Shown: positions 15,143 through 23,768, numbered from the stretch's first letter. The stretch is DNA of 27,442 bases from Rhodospirillaceae bacterium (GCA_018660305.1 JABJKO010000123.1:1-27442); one strand, 5' to 3'. Numbers and translations are program-made. The notes: generated by a model from the letters alone, not told the origin.

Positions 15143-16552
15143 TTGAGTCCCCGGCATTTCCTGACGAGTAATCGGGGCCTGATACTTTTCGGTGTCGCTT
15201 GGGGGGCTGCCTTGTTTCATGCGGTGATGCCGACCGTAGCTGGTTTCGTCACTCTCCGCAGTTTAGTGCTCGTTATGATGACCATGTTGATCATTACGAT
15301 CATGCGATCCGACAAGCGGATACTGATTATTTCGCCCTTACTGGTCCTGAGCGTCCTGGCCTTGGTCGGTTATTCGTTTGTCGAGGCGCTGTTCGCGCAA
15401 TTTCCCGATTATTTTTCGTATGAGAAAAAGCCCGACCCGAGGACTCTGTCCTATCCTGGCAGCCTCGGGGAATCTCTGGTGCTGCAGTTTATCGCCTTTT
15501 GCCTTCTCTTGACGGCAATCATCTTCCGTCTGGCGCCCGATGGTGCGCCTAAATGGGATGACCCGTCGCTTCGCCATCCGATGGTCGTCGTTACAGCTGT
15601 TGCAGCGCTGGCGATCGTCGCATCCGTTGTGGTTGACATTTCGGTCGCGTCAAATCCGGCCTTGAAGGGATTTCTAACGACAGGCATCGGCAAACAATTC
15701 GCTGATAGTGGTGATCCTATCACCGCCTTGAGTTTTGCTGTTCTCGCCTATGGCGCTGGCACGCGCGGGCGCGTCTTGACGGCGCTCTTTTTTAGCCTGG
15801 CGATAATTTACCTGATGGTAAAATCTTCGATCGGTCTCGTTCAGATGCCGATTGCGATCGTCGTCGTAGCGGTTACGTTTTATCTGCTGATTGGCAAGAA
15901 AAACCCCTATGTCATCGGTCTAGCCGCATGCGTGATTTTAGCGTTTGCGCTCATAATCGTATTTGGAATTGCGCATACTCGCTATAAAACCGATCTGGGT
16001 CCGACCGCGAGCGTCTTCAAGACCATAAAATTTGTTCTTTCATATAAGGTCATACTCCGCCAAGGGCAGTCCGCTTATTGCTTCAACACAATCGTTTCCG
16101 GGCACAGACCGGCACCCAATTCGGAAAAGCCGTTTTATTTTCTTTCGGCGGTTGTGCCGCGATTTATATATAAGGACAAACCGAATCTGTCGCGTGGCCA
16201 TGAGTTCGTCACGAAATATTGCGGTGATACATCAACCTTAAACAAGCAGCACTACGAATTGGTCACCATTTTAGCCGAACCGGTCCTCGAGGGTGGTTTC
16301 ACGGGCTTGGCAGCGGTTCAATTGTTCCTCGGTGTCTCCCTAACCTTTGTCACCCTGGTGATGTTACGGGGGGGCCCGATTACGGTTATAACAATTGTGG
16401 CACTTCTTCCATGGCTCACTCATTTTCAGCAATCGTTTGCCCTTTATTTCGCAAATTCGGTAAAAATGTATTTCTATATGCTGCCGGCGATCGCGCTGCT
16501 TTGGTGGTGGATGCGACGGCAGGGCCCTGTTAAACCGGAATCGTCTTTGTAA
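15143..16552 (+). CDS. Wzy/O-antigen ligase-like polytopic membrane protein
   Basis: A 469-residue protein with about 10-12 hydrophobic helices starting at LILFGVAWGAALFHAV. Helices cover residues 10-270 almost without break; a long hydrophilic loop follows (about 290-385) with SAVVPRFIYKDKPNLSRGHEF and two cysteines, and three more helices end the chain. A large periplasmic loop late in the protein is the hallmark of the O-antigen polymerase/ligase superfamily, and the PRxxxxDKPxxxxGxxF pattern is one I associate with polymerase-like proteins in exopolysaccharide loci. Role inferred: polymerisation of repeat units on the periplasmic side. The start is TTG 15143, since only CTG 15137 is the alternative after the in-frame stop at 15083. 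No good Shine-Dalgarno is seen. Confidence 0.7.
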   Translation: MSPRHFLTSNRGLILFGVAWGAALFHAVMPTVAGFVTLRSLVLVMMTMLIITIMRSDKRILIISPLLVLSVLALVGYSFVEALFAQFPDYFSYEKKPDPRTLSYPGSLGESLVLQFIAFCLLLTAIIFRLAPDGAPKWDDPSLRHPMVVVTAVAALAIVASVVVDISVASNPALKGFLTTGIGKQFADSGDPITALSFAVLAYGAGTRGRVLTALFFSLAIIYLMVKSSIGLVQMPIAIVVVAVTFYLLIGKKNPYVIGLAACVILAFALIIVFGIAHTRYKTDLGPTASVFKTIKFVLSYKVILRQGQSAYCFNTIVSGHRPAPNSEKPFYFLSAVVPRFIYKDKPNLSRGHEFVTKYCGDTSTLNKQHYELVTILAEPVLEGGFTGLAAVQLFLGVSLTFVTLVMLRGGPITVITIVALLPWLTHFQQSFALYFANSVKMYFYMLPAIALLWWWMRRQGPVKPESSL

Positions 16553-16573
16553 CCTTATGCCAATGCTGACCAG

Positions 16574-18898
16574 ATGATTTCTGAACAATCGGAAACGCGT
16601 AAAATTCGCGTCCTGGTAAACGGCCTCCACGCCAAAAGCGGCGGCGGCGTTACCTATCTGCGAAATATTCTCTCTTTGTTGGCCGACGATGAACGGCTGG
16701 AACTGCATCTGTTCCTTCACGAGGATCAACTTTCGTTGTTCGAACCGATCGATGAACGCGTTAATCGGCGGGTTTTCAGCTTCTCCTCCAGTTTCTGGTA
16801 CCTGATGTTGTGGGAGCAAATTTCTCTACCCGCGATCGCCCGGTCCATGTCCGCCGATGTGACATTTTCGCCGGCAAACTACGGGCCGCTTTTTGCGCCC
16901 GCATTAGTGATTATGCTGCGCAATGCGCTGGCTGTTGGCAGCGACGAAACGCGCCCGACAAAGCGTCTCTATTGGGCTGGGCTGGCGATGATGACTGCCC
17001 TGTCCCTGATCCGAAGCCGGCGCGCGATCGCGGTCTCTCAATACGCGCGGGACTCACTGAGTTTTGGCACGCGGCGCAGTCTGGAAAACAAGGTCAGCGT
17101 CGTCTATCACGGCGTCAATCCGATCTTTTCACCGGGAGAAAAATCACCGGGCGCTGAACCGTATCTGCTGGTCGTCGCCGACATTTACATTCAGAAGAAC
17201 CTCCATACGTTAGTCGAAGCGCTTGCCAGGATCCGGCAGAACAGGCCGGAGATCAGGCTCAAGATCGCGGGCCGCCGAAACGACGAGAGCTATTACGTGC
17301 GGTTGGTAAAGACAATTGCGCGTCTCGGGCTCGACGACAGTGTTGAATTTCTTGGGCAACGCAGTGAAGCCGAATTGGTTCGACTGTACCGTGACTGTTC
17401 CTTGTTCGTGTTGCCATCCACTGTCGAGACTTTTGGTAATCCCCTTGCAGAAGCCATGGCGAGCGGTGTTCCGGTTGCCACCTCCAATGCCGCGGCGATG
17501 CCCGAAATAGTCGGCGATGGCGCTGTTCTGTTTGATCCGCTCGATGCGCAGGATATGGCGGACAAAATTCTGCAACTGCTCGATGATCCCGAATTTTCCG
17601 CGCGCATAGCGGCGCTTGGTCACAAACGGTCGGAAGAGTTTTCCTGGGTTAAGACCGCCCGGGAAACGGCTAATGTTCTAGTCGCCGCCGCCGGCGAGCG
17701 GCGTGCCCTGTTGCGGTCCGATAGCAGCGGGACAAATGTCTTGATCAACGCTCTGTCAGCCCGGCGCGGTGGTATCGTCACCTACACAAATACGTTGATC
17801 AACGAACTGCGTGCCCGCCGAGTGGACGCAACCATTGCGCTGCCGCCCGCTAATTCCGACCAGGAAATGGCTCATACGCTGGTCTTCGATGTCAAAGACC
17901 TCGGGGCTTTCCGGCGTTTTGTCTGGGAGCAGATGGCTTGGCGTGCCGTCGTGAAGCGGCGGGCGCCCGATGTGCTGTTTTCGTCGGCGAATTTTGGTCT
18001 GTTTCGCAGTCCGATCCCGCAGCTTCTGATGATGAGCGAGGGCGGTATTTTCAATCCGCTTTATTTGAAACATGTTATGCCCAGACTGGGAATCTGGGTG
18101 CGGTTTCTCAACCTTGTACGCCGTTTCATGATGATCCGGTCGATAAAAGCGGCGCCAGTGGTCATGTTGCCGACGGAAACTTTGTATCAATGGATTCTTG
18201 CCTATTGCCCGGAGCTGGAGGGCCGCGCCGTGGTCAACAGCTATGGCATCGATCTCGACCGGTTCGTGCCGCAATCCATTGAAGCGCTGGCCGCGGACGG
18301 CCCGGTCCGGCTTCTGTACGTATCGGTTTACTATCCCCACAAAGATCCTGAAACGCTGAATCAGGCAGTCGGGTTGCTTCAGAATGAGGGCATCGATGCT
18401 TCGGCCCATATTACGATGACCAAGGAGGAATTTCAGCATTGGCCCTGTGGCGATGCCGATTATCAGAGTTTGGTCGACGGACAGAAGGCGGGGCGCGTTA
18501 CGCTCGCACCCGTGCCACACAGGGATTTACCGGCGACATATGGGAAATACGATTTATTTATTTTTCCGTCGGTATCCGAAACATTCGGATTTCCGCTTGT
18601 CGAGGCCATGGCGTGCGGTTTGCCGGTGATCGCGGCGGATACGCTGACCAACCGGGAAATATGCGGTCCCGCGGCACTCTATTTCCCGTCTTTTGACGCA
18701 CAGGCTCTGGCCGACCGGGTCAAGGAATTGCGGGCCGATCCTGATCTTTATCGATCCATCCAGCAGGCCGGCATCGCCCGGTCACAGGAAAAGTTCAATC
18801 TCTCGGATCATTTCGACCGTCTTGTTACCGTGCTCGAACAGATGGGTCCTGGAAACGAAACGCAGGAGCCGGCAGTACCCGAGGCCGCAATAAGTTAA
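16574..18898 (+). CDS. Tandem double glycosyltransferase, two GT4 modules in one chain
   Basis: A 774-residue protein made of two complete GT-B glycosyltransferases. Module 1 (about 10-372) starts with NGLHAKSGGGVTYLRNIL, has the donor-binding segment LLVVADIYIQKNLHTLVEAL, and the E-x7-E motif with Glu285 and Glu293 in STVETFGNPLAEAMASG. Module 2 (about 386-760) repeats the plan: NALSARRGGIVTYTNTLI, LLYVSVYYPHKDPETL, and Glu669 and Glu677 in SVSETFGFPLVEAMACG. Both keep catalytic motifs, so both are probably active and add two sugars in succession. The sequences differ enough that the duplication or fusion is old. The linker (372-387) is short and polar. Acts at the cytoplasmic membrane face. 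The start is ATG 16574, 22 nt after the previous stop. Confidence 0.92.
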   Translation: MISEQSETRKIRVLVNGLHAKSGGGVTYLRNILSLLADDERLELHLFLHEDQLSLFEPIDERVNRRVFSFSSSFWYLMLWEQISLPAIARSMSADVTFSPANYGPLFAPALVIMLRNALAVGSDETRPTKRLYWAGLAMMTALSLIRSRRAIAVSQYARDSLSFGTRRSLENKVSVVYHGVNPIFSPGEKSPGAEPYLLVVADIYIQKNLHTLVEALARIRQNRPEIRLKIAGRRNDESYYVRLVKTIARLGLDDSVEFLGQRSEAELVRLYRDCSLFVLPSTVETFGNPLAEAMASGVPVATSNAAAMPEIVGDGAVLFDPLDAQDMADKILQLLDDPEFSARIAALGHKRSEEFSWVKTARETANVLVAAAGERRALLRSDSSGTNVLINALSARRGGIVTYTNTLINELRARRVDATIALPPANSDQEMAHTLVFDVKDLGAFRRFVWEQMAWRAVVKRRAPDVLFSSANFGLFRSPIPQLLMMSEGGIFNPLYLKHVMPRLGIWVRFLNLVRRFMMIRSIKAAPVVMLPTETLYQWILAYCPELEGRAVVNSYGIDLDRFVPQSIEALAADGPVRLLYVSVYYPHKDPETLNQAVGLLQNEGIDASAHITMTKEEFQHWPCGDADYQSLVDGQKAGRVTLAPVPHRDLPATYGKYDLFIFPSVSETFGFPLVEAMACGLPVIAADTLTNREICGPAALYFPSFDAQALADRVKELRADPDLYRSIQQAGIARSQEKFNLSDHFDRLVTVLEQMGPGNETQEPAVPEAAIS

Positions 18899-19023
18899 GC
18901 CCTGGGAGGCAGGAGTCACGCTCCACGACGGATGCGATTGTCGCCCTTGCTATTCCTATGGATAAGACACAAATTCAATCGGTTAGCCCGCGCTGTCACC
19001 TTAACTGGCAGGACGGAAATTAC

Positions 19024-19029
19024 AGGAGG
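19024..19029 (+). promoter_or_regulatory. Shine-Dalgarno AGGAGG deciding the TTG start of the PEP mutase fusion
   Basis: AGGAGG sits 5 nt before TTG 19035. It is the strongest ribosome site of the window together with the one at 14243, and it supports TTG as the start of the fusion gene. The 136 nt upstream (18899-19034) hold no recognised gene. Confidence 0.7.
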
Positions 19030-19034
19030 CAGAT

Positions 19035-20726
19035 TTGCCATCACAACCGGCCAACACTGAACAGGTAGATTTCTCGGGCAAGCGAGATCGCGGCGTCTCT
19101 GAGGCGCCGTCGCGTAAGACAACGCGGCTTCGGGCGCTCCTGGAAGCGCCTCAGCTCGAATTCATCATGGAGGCCCATGACGGTCTGTCGGCCAAGATTG
19201 TCGAGGAGGCCGGTTTCCAGGGTATCTGGGCTTCGGGGCTCACCGTGTCGGCGGCGCTGGGCGTCCGCGACAGCAACGAGGCATCATGGACTCAGGTCCT
19301 TGAGGTGCTGGAATTCATGGCCGATGCAACGTCAATCCCGATCCTGGTCGACGGCGATACCGGCTACGGGAATTTCAATAATGTGCGCCGCGTCGTGCGT
19401 AAGCTCTGCGACCGGGGTATCGCCGGTGTCTGTATCGAAGACAAGCTGTTTCCCAAAACCAACTCCTTTATCGGTGACGGGCAGCCACTCGCGGACATCG
19501 ACGAGTTCTGCGGCAAGATCAAGGCCGGCAAGGACAGCCAGCCCGATGATGATTTTTCGCTGGTGGCCCGTGTCGAGGCGCTGATCTCCGGCCGCGGCAT
19601 GGCCGAAGCGCTCAAGCGCGCCGGCGCCTATCATGAAGCCGGTGCCGATGCGATCCTGATTCATTCCAAACAATCTTCGGCGGACGAGATACTGACCTTC
19701 GCCAATGAATGGGGGAACCGGTGCCCGGTGGTGATCGTGCCCACAACCTATTACGACACGCCGACCGATCACTATCGCCAGAGCAAAATTTCGCTGATTA
19801 TCTGGGCCAATCACAATCTGCGGGCCGCGATCACGGCTATGCGCGAGACGTCCAGCCGTATCCTGCGTGAAGAAAGCCTGGTGGGCGTCGAGCATGAGGT
19901 GGCGAGCGTCAAGGATGTGTTCGAGCTGGCCGGAAATGCTGAACTCGCGACTGCCGAGAAACGATATCTGCCCGTCCAGCATGGTGCGCCAAAGGCCATT
20001 ATTCTGGCCGCATCCCGGGGCACCGAGCTCGGAGAGCTAACCGAAGATCGGCCTAAATGCATGATCGATGTTCGGGGCCAGCCCTTGCTACGGCGCCTGG
20101 TCGATACCATGAACGGGGGAAATGTCCGCGACGTAACGGTCGTCCGTGGCTACCGTAAGGAGATGGTCAATTTACCCTCCATCAAGGTGGTTGATAACGA
20201 TCTCTTTGCCAGCACCGGTGAGGCGGCGACGCTGGCATGTGCGACAGAGGCACTCAAGGGTGACTGCTTGATCGCCTATGGCGATATTCTGTTCCGTCGG
20301 TACATCATGGATCAGCTTCTCGCCGCCGAGGGCGATATCGTGCTGGTGGTCGACGCACTATGGCGGGAGCGTGACCCTGATCCAAAATCCCGGCTACGCG
20401 ACTTGGTCGCCTGCTCGACACAATTTGTTACCGGATACCTGGATTCCGGCCCGGTTCTCGCAAAGCAGCTTGGGCCGGATATTCCGGAGCTCGAAATCGG
20501 CGGAGAATGGATCGGGTTGGCTAAGGTGAGTGAAGCCGGAGCTGACGTTCTTCGATCTGAAATTGAGGGGCTCCGCCAGGGTGGCGATCTGGCTGGTGCG
20601 GGGCTGTGCGATCTGTTCAACCGGTTGATCGCGAGGGGACAGGAAGTGCGTGTCCTTTACGTCACCGGCCATTGGCTCGACGTCGACAACCAGACCGATC
20701 TGGAGGAAGCCCGCAGCTTCCTTTAA
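19035..20726 (+). CDS. pepM: Phosphoenolpyruvate mutase fused to a nucleotidyltransferase
   Basis: A 563-residue fusion starting at TTG. Residues about 30-310 form a PEP mutase/isocitrate lyase-type barrel: [25 protein letters not shown], the metal-binding DGDTGYGN (106-113), and [11 protein letters not shown] with Glu135, Asp136, Lys137, Asn143 and Ser144. The EDK-x5-NS signature separates phosphonate-forming mutases from the lyases. Residues about 318-560 are an NTP-transferase fold: [40 protein letters not shown], and the final [13 protein letters not shown]. The mutase converts PEP to phosphonopyruvate; the second domain would activate a phosphonate (or sugar) with a nucleotide, as known for PntC-type cytidylyltransferases, so that it can be placed on a glycan. 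The glycine loop departs from the usual GxGxR. No decarboxylase gene is adjacent. Confidence 0.92.
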   Translation: MPSQPANTEQVDFSGKRDRGVSEAPSRKTTRLRALLEAPQLEFIMEAHDGLSAKIVEEAGFQGIWASGLTVSAALGVRDSNEASWTQVLEVLEFMADATSIPILVDGDTGYGNFNNVRRVVRKLCDRGIAGVCIEDKLFPKTNSFIGDGQPLADIDEFCGKIKAGKDSQPDDDFSLVARVEALISGRGMAEALKRAGAYHEAGADAILIHSKQSSADEILTFANEWGNRCPVVIVPTTYYDTPTDHYRQSKISLIIWANHNLRAAITAMRETSSRILREESLVGVEHEVASVKDVFELAGNAELATAEKRYLPVQHGAPKAIILAASRGTELGELTEDRPKCMIDVRGQPLLRRLVDTMNGGNVRDVTVVRGYRKEMVNLPSIKVVDNDLFASTGEAATLACATEALKGDCLIAYGDILFRRYIMDQLLAAEGDIVLVVDALWRERDPDPKSRLRDLVACSTQFVTGYLDSGPVLAKQLGPDIPELEIGGEWIGLAKVSEAGADVLRSEIEGLRQGGDLAGAGLCDLFNRLIARGQEVRVLYVTGHWLDVDNQTDLEEARSFL

Positions 20727-20775
20727 AGATGGTTGGCAAGACGGTTCTTCGATCGGCTGCCGCAGCTTTTCTGCA

Positions 20776-21453
20776 ATGACCACTGCCACCACAAACGATC
20801 CCTCCTGGCCGATAACCGAAGCGGGGATCTGGCTTGACCAGCGCTTGGCCCCGTTGGCGTCGCCACGGCCGGCATTGTTCCTGGATCGCGATGGTGTCAT
20901 CGTTGAGGACACGGGGTTTTTATCCGACCCTTCGTTGGTCGCGCTTGTGCCCCAAATTGCCTCACTGATAAAGCGGGCGAACGCCGTGCAAATTCCTGTT
21001 TTGGTGGTCACCAACCAATCCGGCATTGATCGCGGTCATTTGGGTTGGCGTGAATTCGCCGCCGTCGAATCCCGGATTTTAGCGCTTTTGCGCCAGGAAG
21101 GGGCCGTCACGGACGGGACTGCCGCCTGCCCGTTTCATCCAGAGCATACGCCCGGATACGGCCCAGACCACTCGAACTGGCGCAAGCCCGAACCAGGGAT
21201 GATTAGAGTATTTGCGGAGACACTGAACATAGATCTTTCCCGATCCTGTTTGGTTGGTGACCGTTTGCGCGATGTGGAAGCCGGGCGCATGGCGGGTCTG
21301 GCTGGTGGCTTTCTTTTGTCGGATCCGTCTGCGCCAGACGTCCATCCCTATCGACAGTCTCTGGCATCGAGATCCTTTGAGTTCGGCTGTGGCAATTCGA
21401 TCCCCCTGGCGGAAGATTGGCTGGAACATTTGGGTTTGTTTAGGGCCTCCTGA
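20776..21453 (+). CDS. HAD phosphatase of the GmhB/histidinol-phosphatase group
   Basis: From ATG 20776 the protein has 225 residues; an upstream in-frame ATG at 20650 lies inside the previous gene and would add a low-complexity tail. Motif I is FLDRDGV with Asp37 and Asp39, motif II is VTNQSGIDRG, the motif III region is WRKPEPGM (135-142), and motif IV is CLVGDRLRDVEAGRMAG. The layout is that of D-glycero-D-manno-heptose-1,7-bisphosphate 7-phosphatase. The zinc loop is incomplete: CPFHPEH (Cys118, His121) is present, but the two cysteines that normally precede RKP are replaced (GPDHSNWRKP). It may dephosphorylate a heptose or another phosphorylated precursor. The 49-nt gap upstream and co-direction put it in the pepM operon. 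Confidence 0.87.
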   Translation: MTTATTNDPSWPITEAGIWLDQRLAPLASPRPALFLDRDGVIVEDTGFLSDPSLVALVPQIASLIKRANAVQIPVLVVTNQSGIDRGHLGWREFAAVESRILALLRQEGAVTDGTAACPFHPEHTPGYGPDHSNWRKPEPGMIRVFAETLNIDLSRSCLVGDRLRDVEAGRMAGLAGGFLLSDPSAPDVHPYRQSLASRSFEFGCGNSIPLAEDWLEHLGLFRAS

Positions 21454-21471
21454 CTCTCACACCCCGCGACC

Positions 21472-22752
21472 ATGAAAATCCTGTTTCTTACTGAAAATTT
21501 TCCGCCGGAAACCAATGCGGCGGCCACCCGGGTCTATGAGCGTGCCTGCTACTGGATAGAGGCCGGGCATCAGGTGACGGTTCTGACGTGTGCGCCCAAT
21601 TTTCCGCAGGGACGGCTTCTGGACGGGTATCAAAACCGATGGCGTCAGGTTGAGGATATGTCGGGTATCCGGGTGGTCCGCGTCAAAAGCTATATCACCG
21701 CCAATGAAGGCATCATCCGGCGAACCCTGGATTTCGTGAGTTTCATGATGACGGCGTTCTTTTTCGGGCTGTTTGAGAAAAAACCAGATGTGATCGCCGC
21801 CACGTCGCCGCAATTCTTCGCCGCCGTCGCCGGTTGGATGCTGGCCGGGTGCCGCCGCCGGCCTTTTGTGTTCGAGCTGGGGGATCTGTGGCCCGCCTCC
21901 ATCATCGCCGTCGGCGCCATGAAGGACAATCTGCTGCTCAGGTTGATGGAACGGTTGGAACTGTTTCTGTATCGCCGTTCGGCGGCCATCGCGGCGCTCA
22001 CCCATGCGTTCAAGGACAATCTGGTAAGCCGGGATATTGCACCGGACAAAATCGCCGTGGTCATCAATGGCGTGGATTTAAAGCGCTATGCGCCGACGGC
22101 TCGGGATGCGGATTTGGCGGTGGAATACGATCTGGCGGATAAATTTGTTATTGGCTATGTGGGCACCCATGGCATGGCGCATGGGCTCCATAATGTGCTG
22201 GACGCGGCGGAAGTGTTGAAAGACCACCCATCCATACGGTTCCTGCTGGCCGGTCCCGGCGCCACCCGGGATGCGCTGATCGCCGATGCGCAGGCTCGCA
22301 ATCTACACAATGTGGTTTTCCTGCCGCCGCAACCCAAATCCCGCATGCCGGCGGTCTGGAGCCTGTGCGATGTCGCCCTGATTCATTTGCGCGATGATCC
22401 GGTATTCGCCGAGGTCATCCCGTCGAAAATATTCGAGGCCATGGCCATGGGGCTGCCGCTGCTGGTCGCCGTTCCCGCCGGGGAGGCGACCGCTATCGTC
22501 GAGGCCGATGGCGCCGGGATTGCTGTCGCCCCGGAAGATCCCGGATCTCTGGCCGATGCGGCCCGGCGTCTGGCAGACGATTCCTCCTTACGACAGACCC
22601 TTTCCGACCGGTCGCTCGCCGCCGCGCCGCGCCACAGCCGCTCCCACCAGGCGGTCGAGATGATGGCGGTTCTGGAAGCGGCTGCCGCCGGCGAGGGCGC
22701 TCGGGCCGCGCTGCGTCTCGCCGACATACCAGCACCCGGTGAAGCCTCATGA
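21472..22752 (+). CDS. Glycosyltransferase family 4, WbuB-like
   Basis: A 426-residue GT-B enzyme starting MKILFLTENFPPETNAAATRV, with APNFPQGRLLDGYQNRWRQ and FELGDLWPASIIAVGAM, segments typical of WbuB-type transferases. The C-terminal domain has VIGYVGTHGMAHGLHNVLDAA for donor binding and the E-x7-E motif at Glu314 and Glu322 (EVIPSKIFEAM). WbuB transfers N-acetyl-L-fucosamine in E. coli O26; here the next two genes make a UDP-6-deoxy-N-acetylhexosamine, so a QuiNAc- or FucNAc-type donor is plausible (inference from family and context). Its stop overlaps the next start as ATGA. GC content rises visibly from here to the right end. Confidence 0.9.
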   Translation: MKILFLTENFPPETNAAATRVYERACYWIEAGHQVTVLTCAPNFPQGRLLDGYQNRWRQVEDMSGIRVVRVKSYITANEGIIRRTLDFVSFMMTAFFFGLFEKKPDVIAATSPQFFAAVAGWMLAGCRRRPFVFELGDLWPASIIAVGAMKDNLLLRLMERLELFLYRRSAAIAALTHAFKDNLVSRDIAPDKIAVVINGVDLKRYAPTARDADLAVEYDLADKFVIGYVGTHGMAHGLHNVLDAAEVLKDHPSIRFLLAGPGATRDALIADAQARNLHNVVFLPPQPKSRMPAVWSLCDVALIHLRDDPVFAEVIPSKIFEAMAMGLPLLVAVPAGEATAIVEADGAGIAVAPEDPGSLADAARRLADDSSLRQTLSDRSLAAAPRHSRSHQAVEMMAVLEAAAAGEGARAALRLADIPAPGEAS

Positions 22753-23702
22753 CACGGGTTCTGGTGACCGGTGCCAAAGGATTTGTCGGCCGCGCTGTCT
22801 GCCGCCGGCTTCAGGCCGCGAGATTTGATGTGGTCGCCGCCGTCCGCGACGATAAGGCGACGGTGGAAGCTGACGAGACGCGGTATCTGGGTGATTTGAC
22901 GAAATCCGAAGATTTCGACCGGCATCTTTCGGGGTGCGACGTCGTCGTTCATTTAGCGGCCCGAGTCCATGTGATGAACGATCCATCAACCGACCCGGAT
23001 GTGCTCTATAGCGAAATGAATGTCGCGGTAACAAAGCGTCTCGCCGAGGCGGCGCTGCGCCTGGGTATCAAGCGCTTCGTTTTCCTGAGCTCGATCAAGG
23101 TCAATGGTGATGAGACCACACTGGCGCCCTTTACCGAAGCGGATCCACCCAACCCACAGGACGCCTATGGTCGCTCGAAGCAGGCGGCCGAACAAATCCT
23201 CATGGGCATGGCGACCCAAACCGCGTTGGAACCCGTTATCCTGCGGGTGCCGCTGGTCTATGGGCCCGACGTCAAAGCCAATTTTCTGTCGCTTCTCAAA
23301 CTCTGCGATTCTTCAATGCCGTTGCCGTTTGGGGCGATCAGCGAAAACCGCCGTAGCCTGATTTATGTTGAGAATCTGGCCGATGCCATCGCCACTGCCA
23401 TCGATCATCCGAACGCCGGGGGGCAGATTTTTCTGGTATCCGATGGCCCCCCCGTATCTACCGCGTCTCTCGTCGCGGCGATCAGGGCGGCATTCGGCCG
23501 ACCAAACGGTCTGATACCGGTGCCGCCCGGTTTTTTGCGATTTCTGCTGTCCCTGATCGGAAAATCGGCCACCACGGACAGGCTCACCGGATCGCTGGAA
23601 ATCGATGATAGTTTGATCAGGCAGAAGCTTGGCTGGACACCGCCGGCAACCTTCAAAGAAGGGCTGGCGGCGACTATCGGCTGGTATCGCGACACCCGTT
23701 AG
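22749..23702 (+). CDS. NAD-dependent SDR, UDP-4-keto-6-deoxy-HexNAc 4-reductase-like (WbpV/WreQ type)
   Basis: A 317-residue extended short-chain dehydrogenase. The Rossmann loop is TGAKGFVG (7-14), the catalytic set is Ser114/Ser115 in LSSIKVNG and Tyr140/Lys144 in YGRSK, and VVHLAARVHVM, LRVPLVYGPDVKANF and RRSLIYVENLADAI are the substrate-domain motifs of WbpV/WreQ-like enzymes. In that family the product of a WbpM-type dehydratase, UDP-4-keto-6-deoxy-GlcNAc, is reduced to UDP-N-acetyl-quinovosamine or a stereoisomer; the sequence does not tell which. The ATGA overlap with the WbuB-like gene and a WbpM homologue next door support this. An intrinsic terminator follows about 40 nt after the stop. 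Confidence 0.85.
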   Translation: MTRVLVTGAKGFVGRAVCRRLQAARFDVVAAVRDDKATVEADETRYLGDLTKSEDFDRHLSGCDVVVHLAARVHVMNDPSTDPDVLYSEMNVAVTKRLAEAALRLGIKRFVFLSSIKVNGDETTLAPFTEADPPNPQDAYGRSKQAAEQILMGMATQTALEPVILRVPLVYGPDVKANFLSLLKLCDSSMPLPFGAISENRRSLIYVENLADAIATAIDHPNAGGQIFLVSDGPPVSTASLVAAIRAAFGRPNGLIPVPPGFLRFLLSLIGKSATTDRLTGSLEIDDSLIRQKLGWTPPATFKEGLAATIGWYRDTR

Positions 23703-23741
23703 CGTAACAGGGATATCCGGGAGCATTCTCCGAAAGGCCGC

Positions 23742-23768
23742 AGCCGCAATTGCGGCTTTTTTGTTTTT
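23742..23768 (+). terminator. Intrinsic terminator after the 4-reductase gene
   Basis: AGCCGCAATTGCGGCT at 23742-23757 is a perfect palindrome that can fold as a 6-bp stem (AGCCGC/GCGGCT) with an AATT loop. It runs into a T-rich tract, TTTT then TTGTTTTT (23757-23768). It lies between the stop at 23702 and the WbpM-like gene and should end, or weaken, transcription of the upstream operon. Confidence 0.82.

Noticed and set aside
18932..19060. 42-codon frame overlapping the PEP mutase start
   Set aside because: It runs into the mutase gene in another frame, has no clear ribosome site of its own, and its composition is unlike a protein domain; the strong AGGAGG at 19024 serves TTG 19035.
19035..20726. 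Complete classical AEP pathway (PepM-Ppd-AEP transaminase-PntC)
   Set aside because: Only the mutase and the nucleotidyltransferase domains are present; I see neither decarboxylase nor transaminase in the window.
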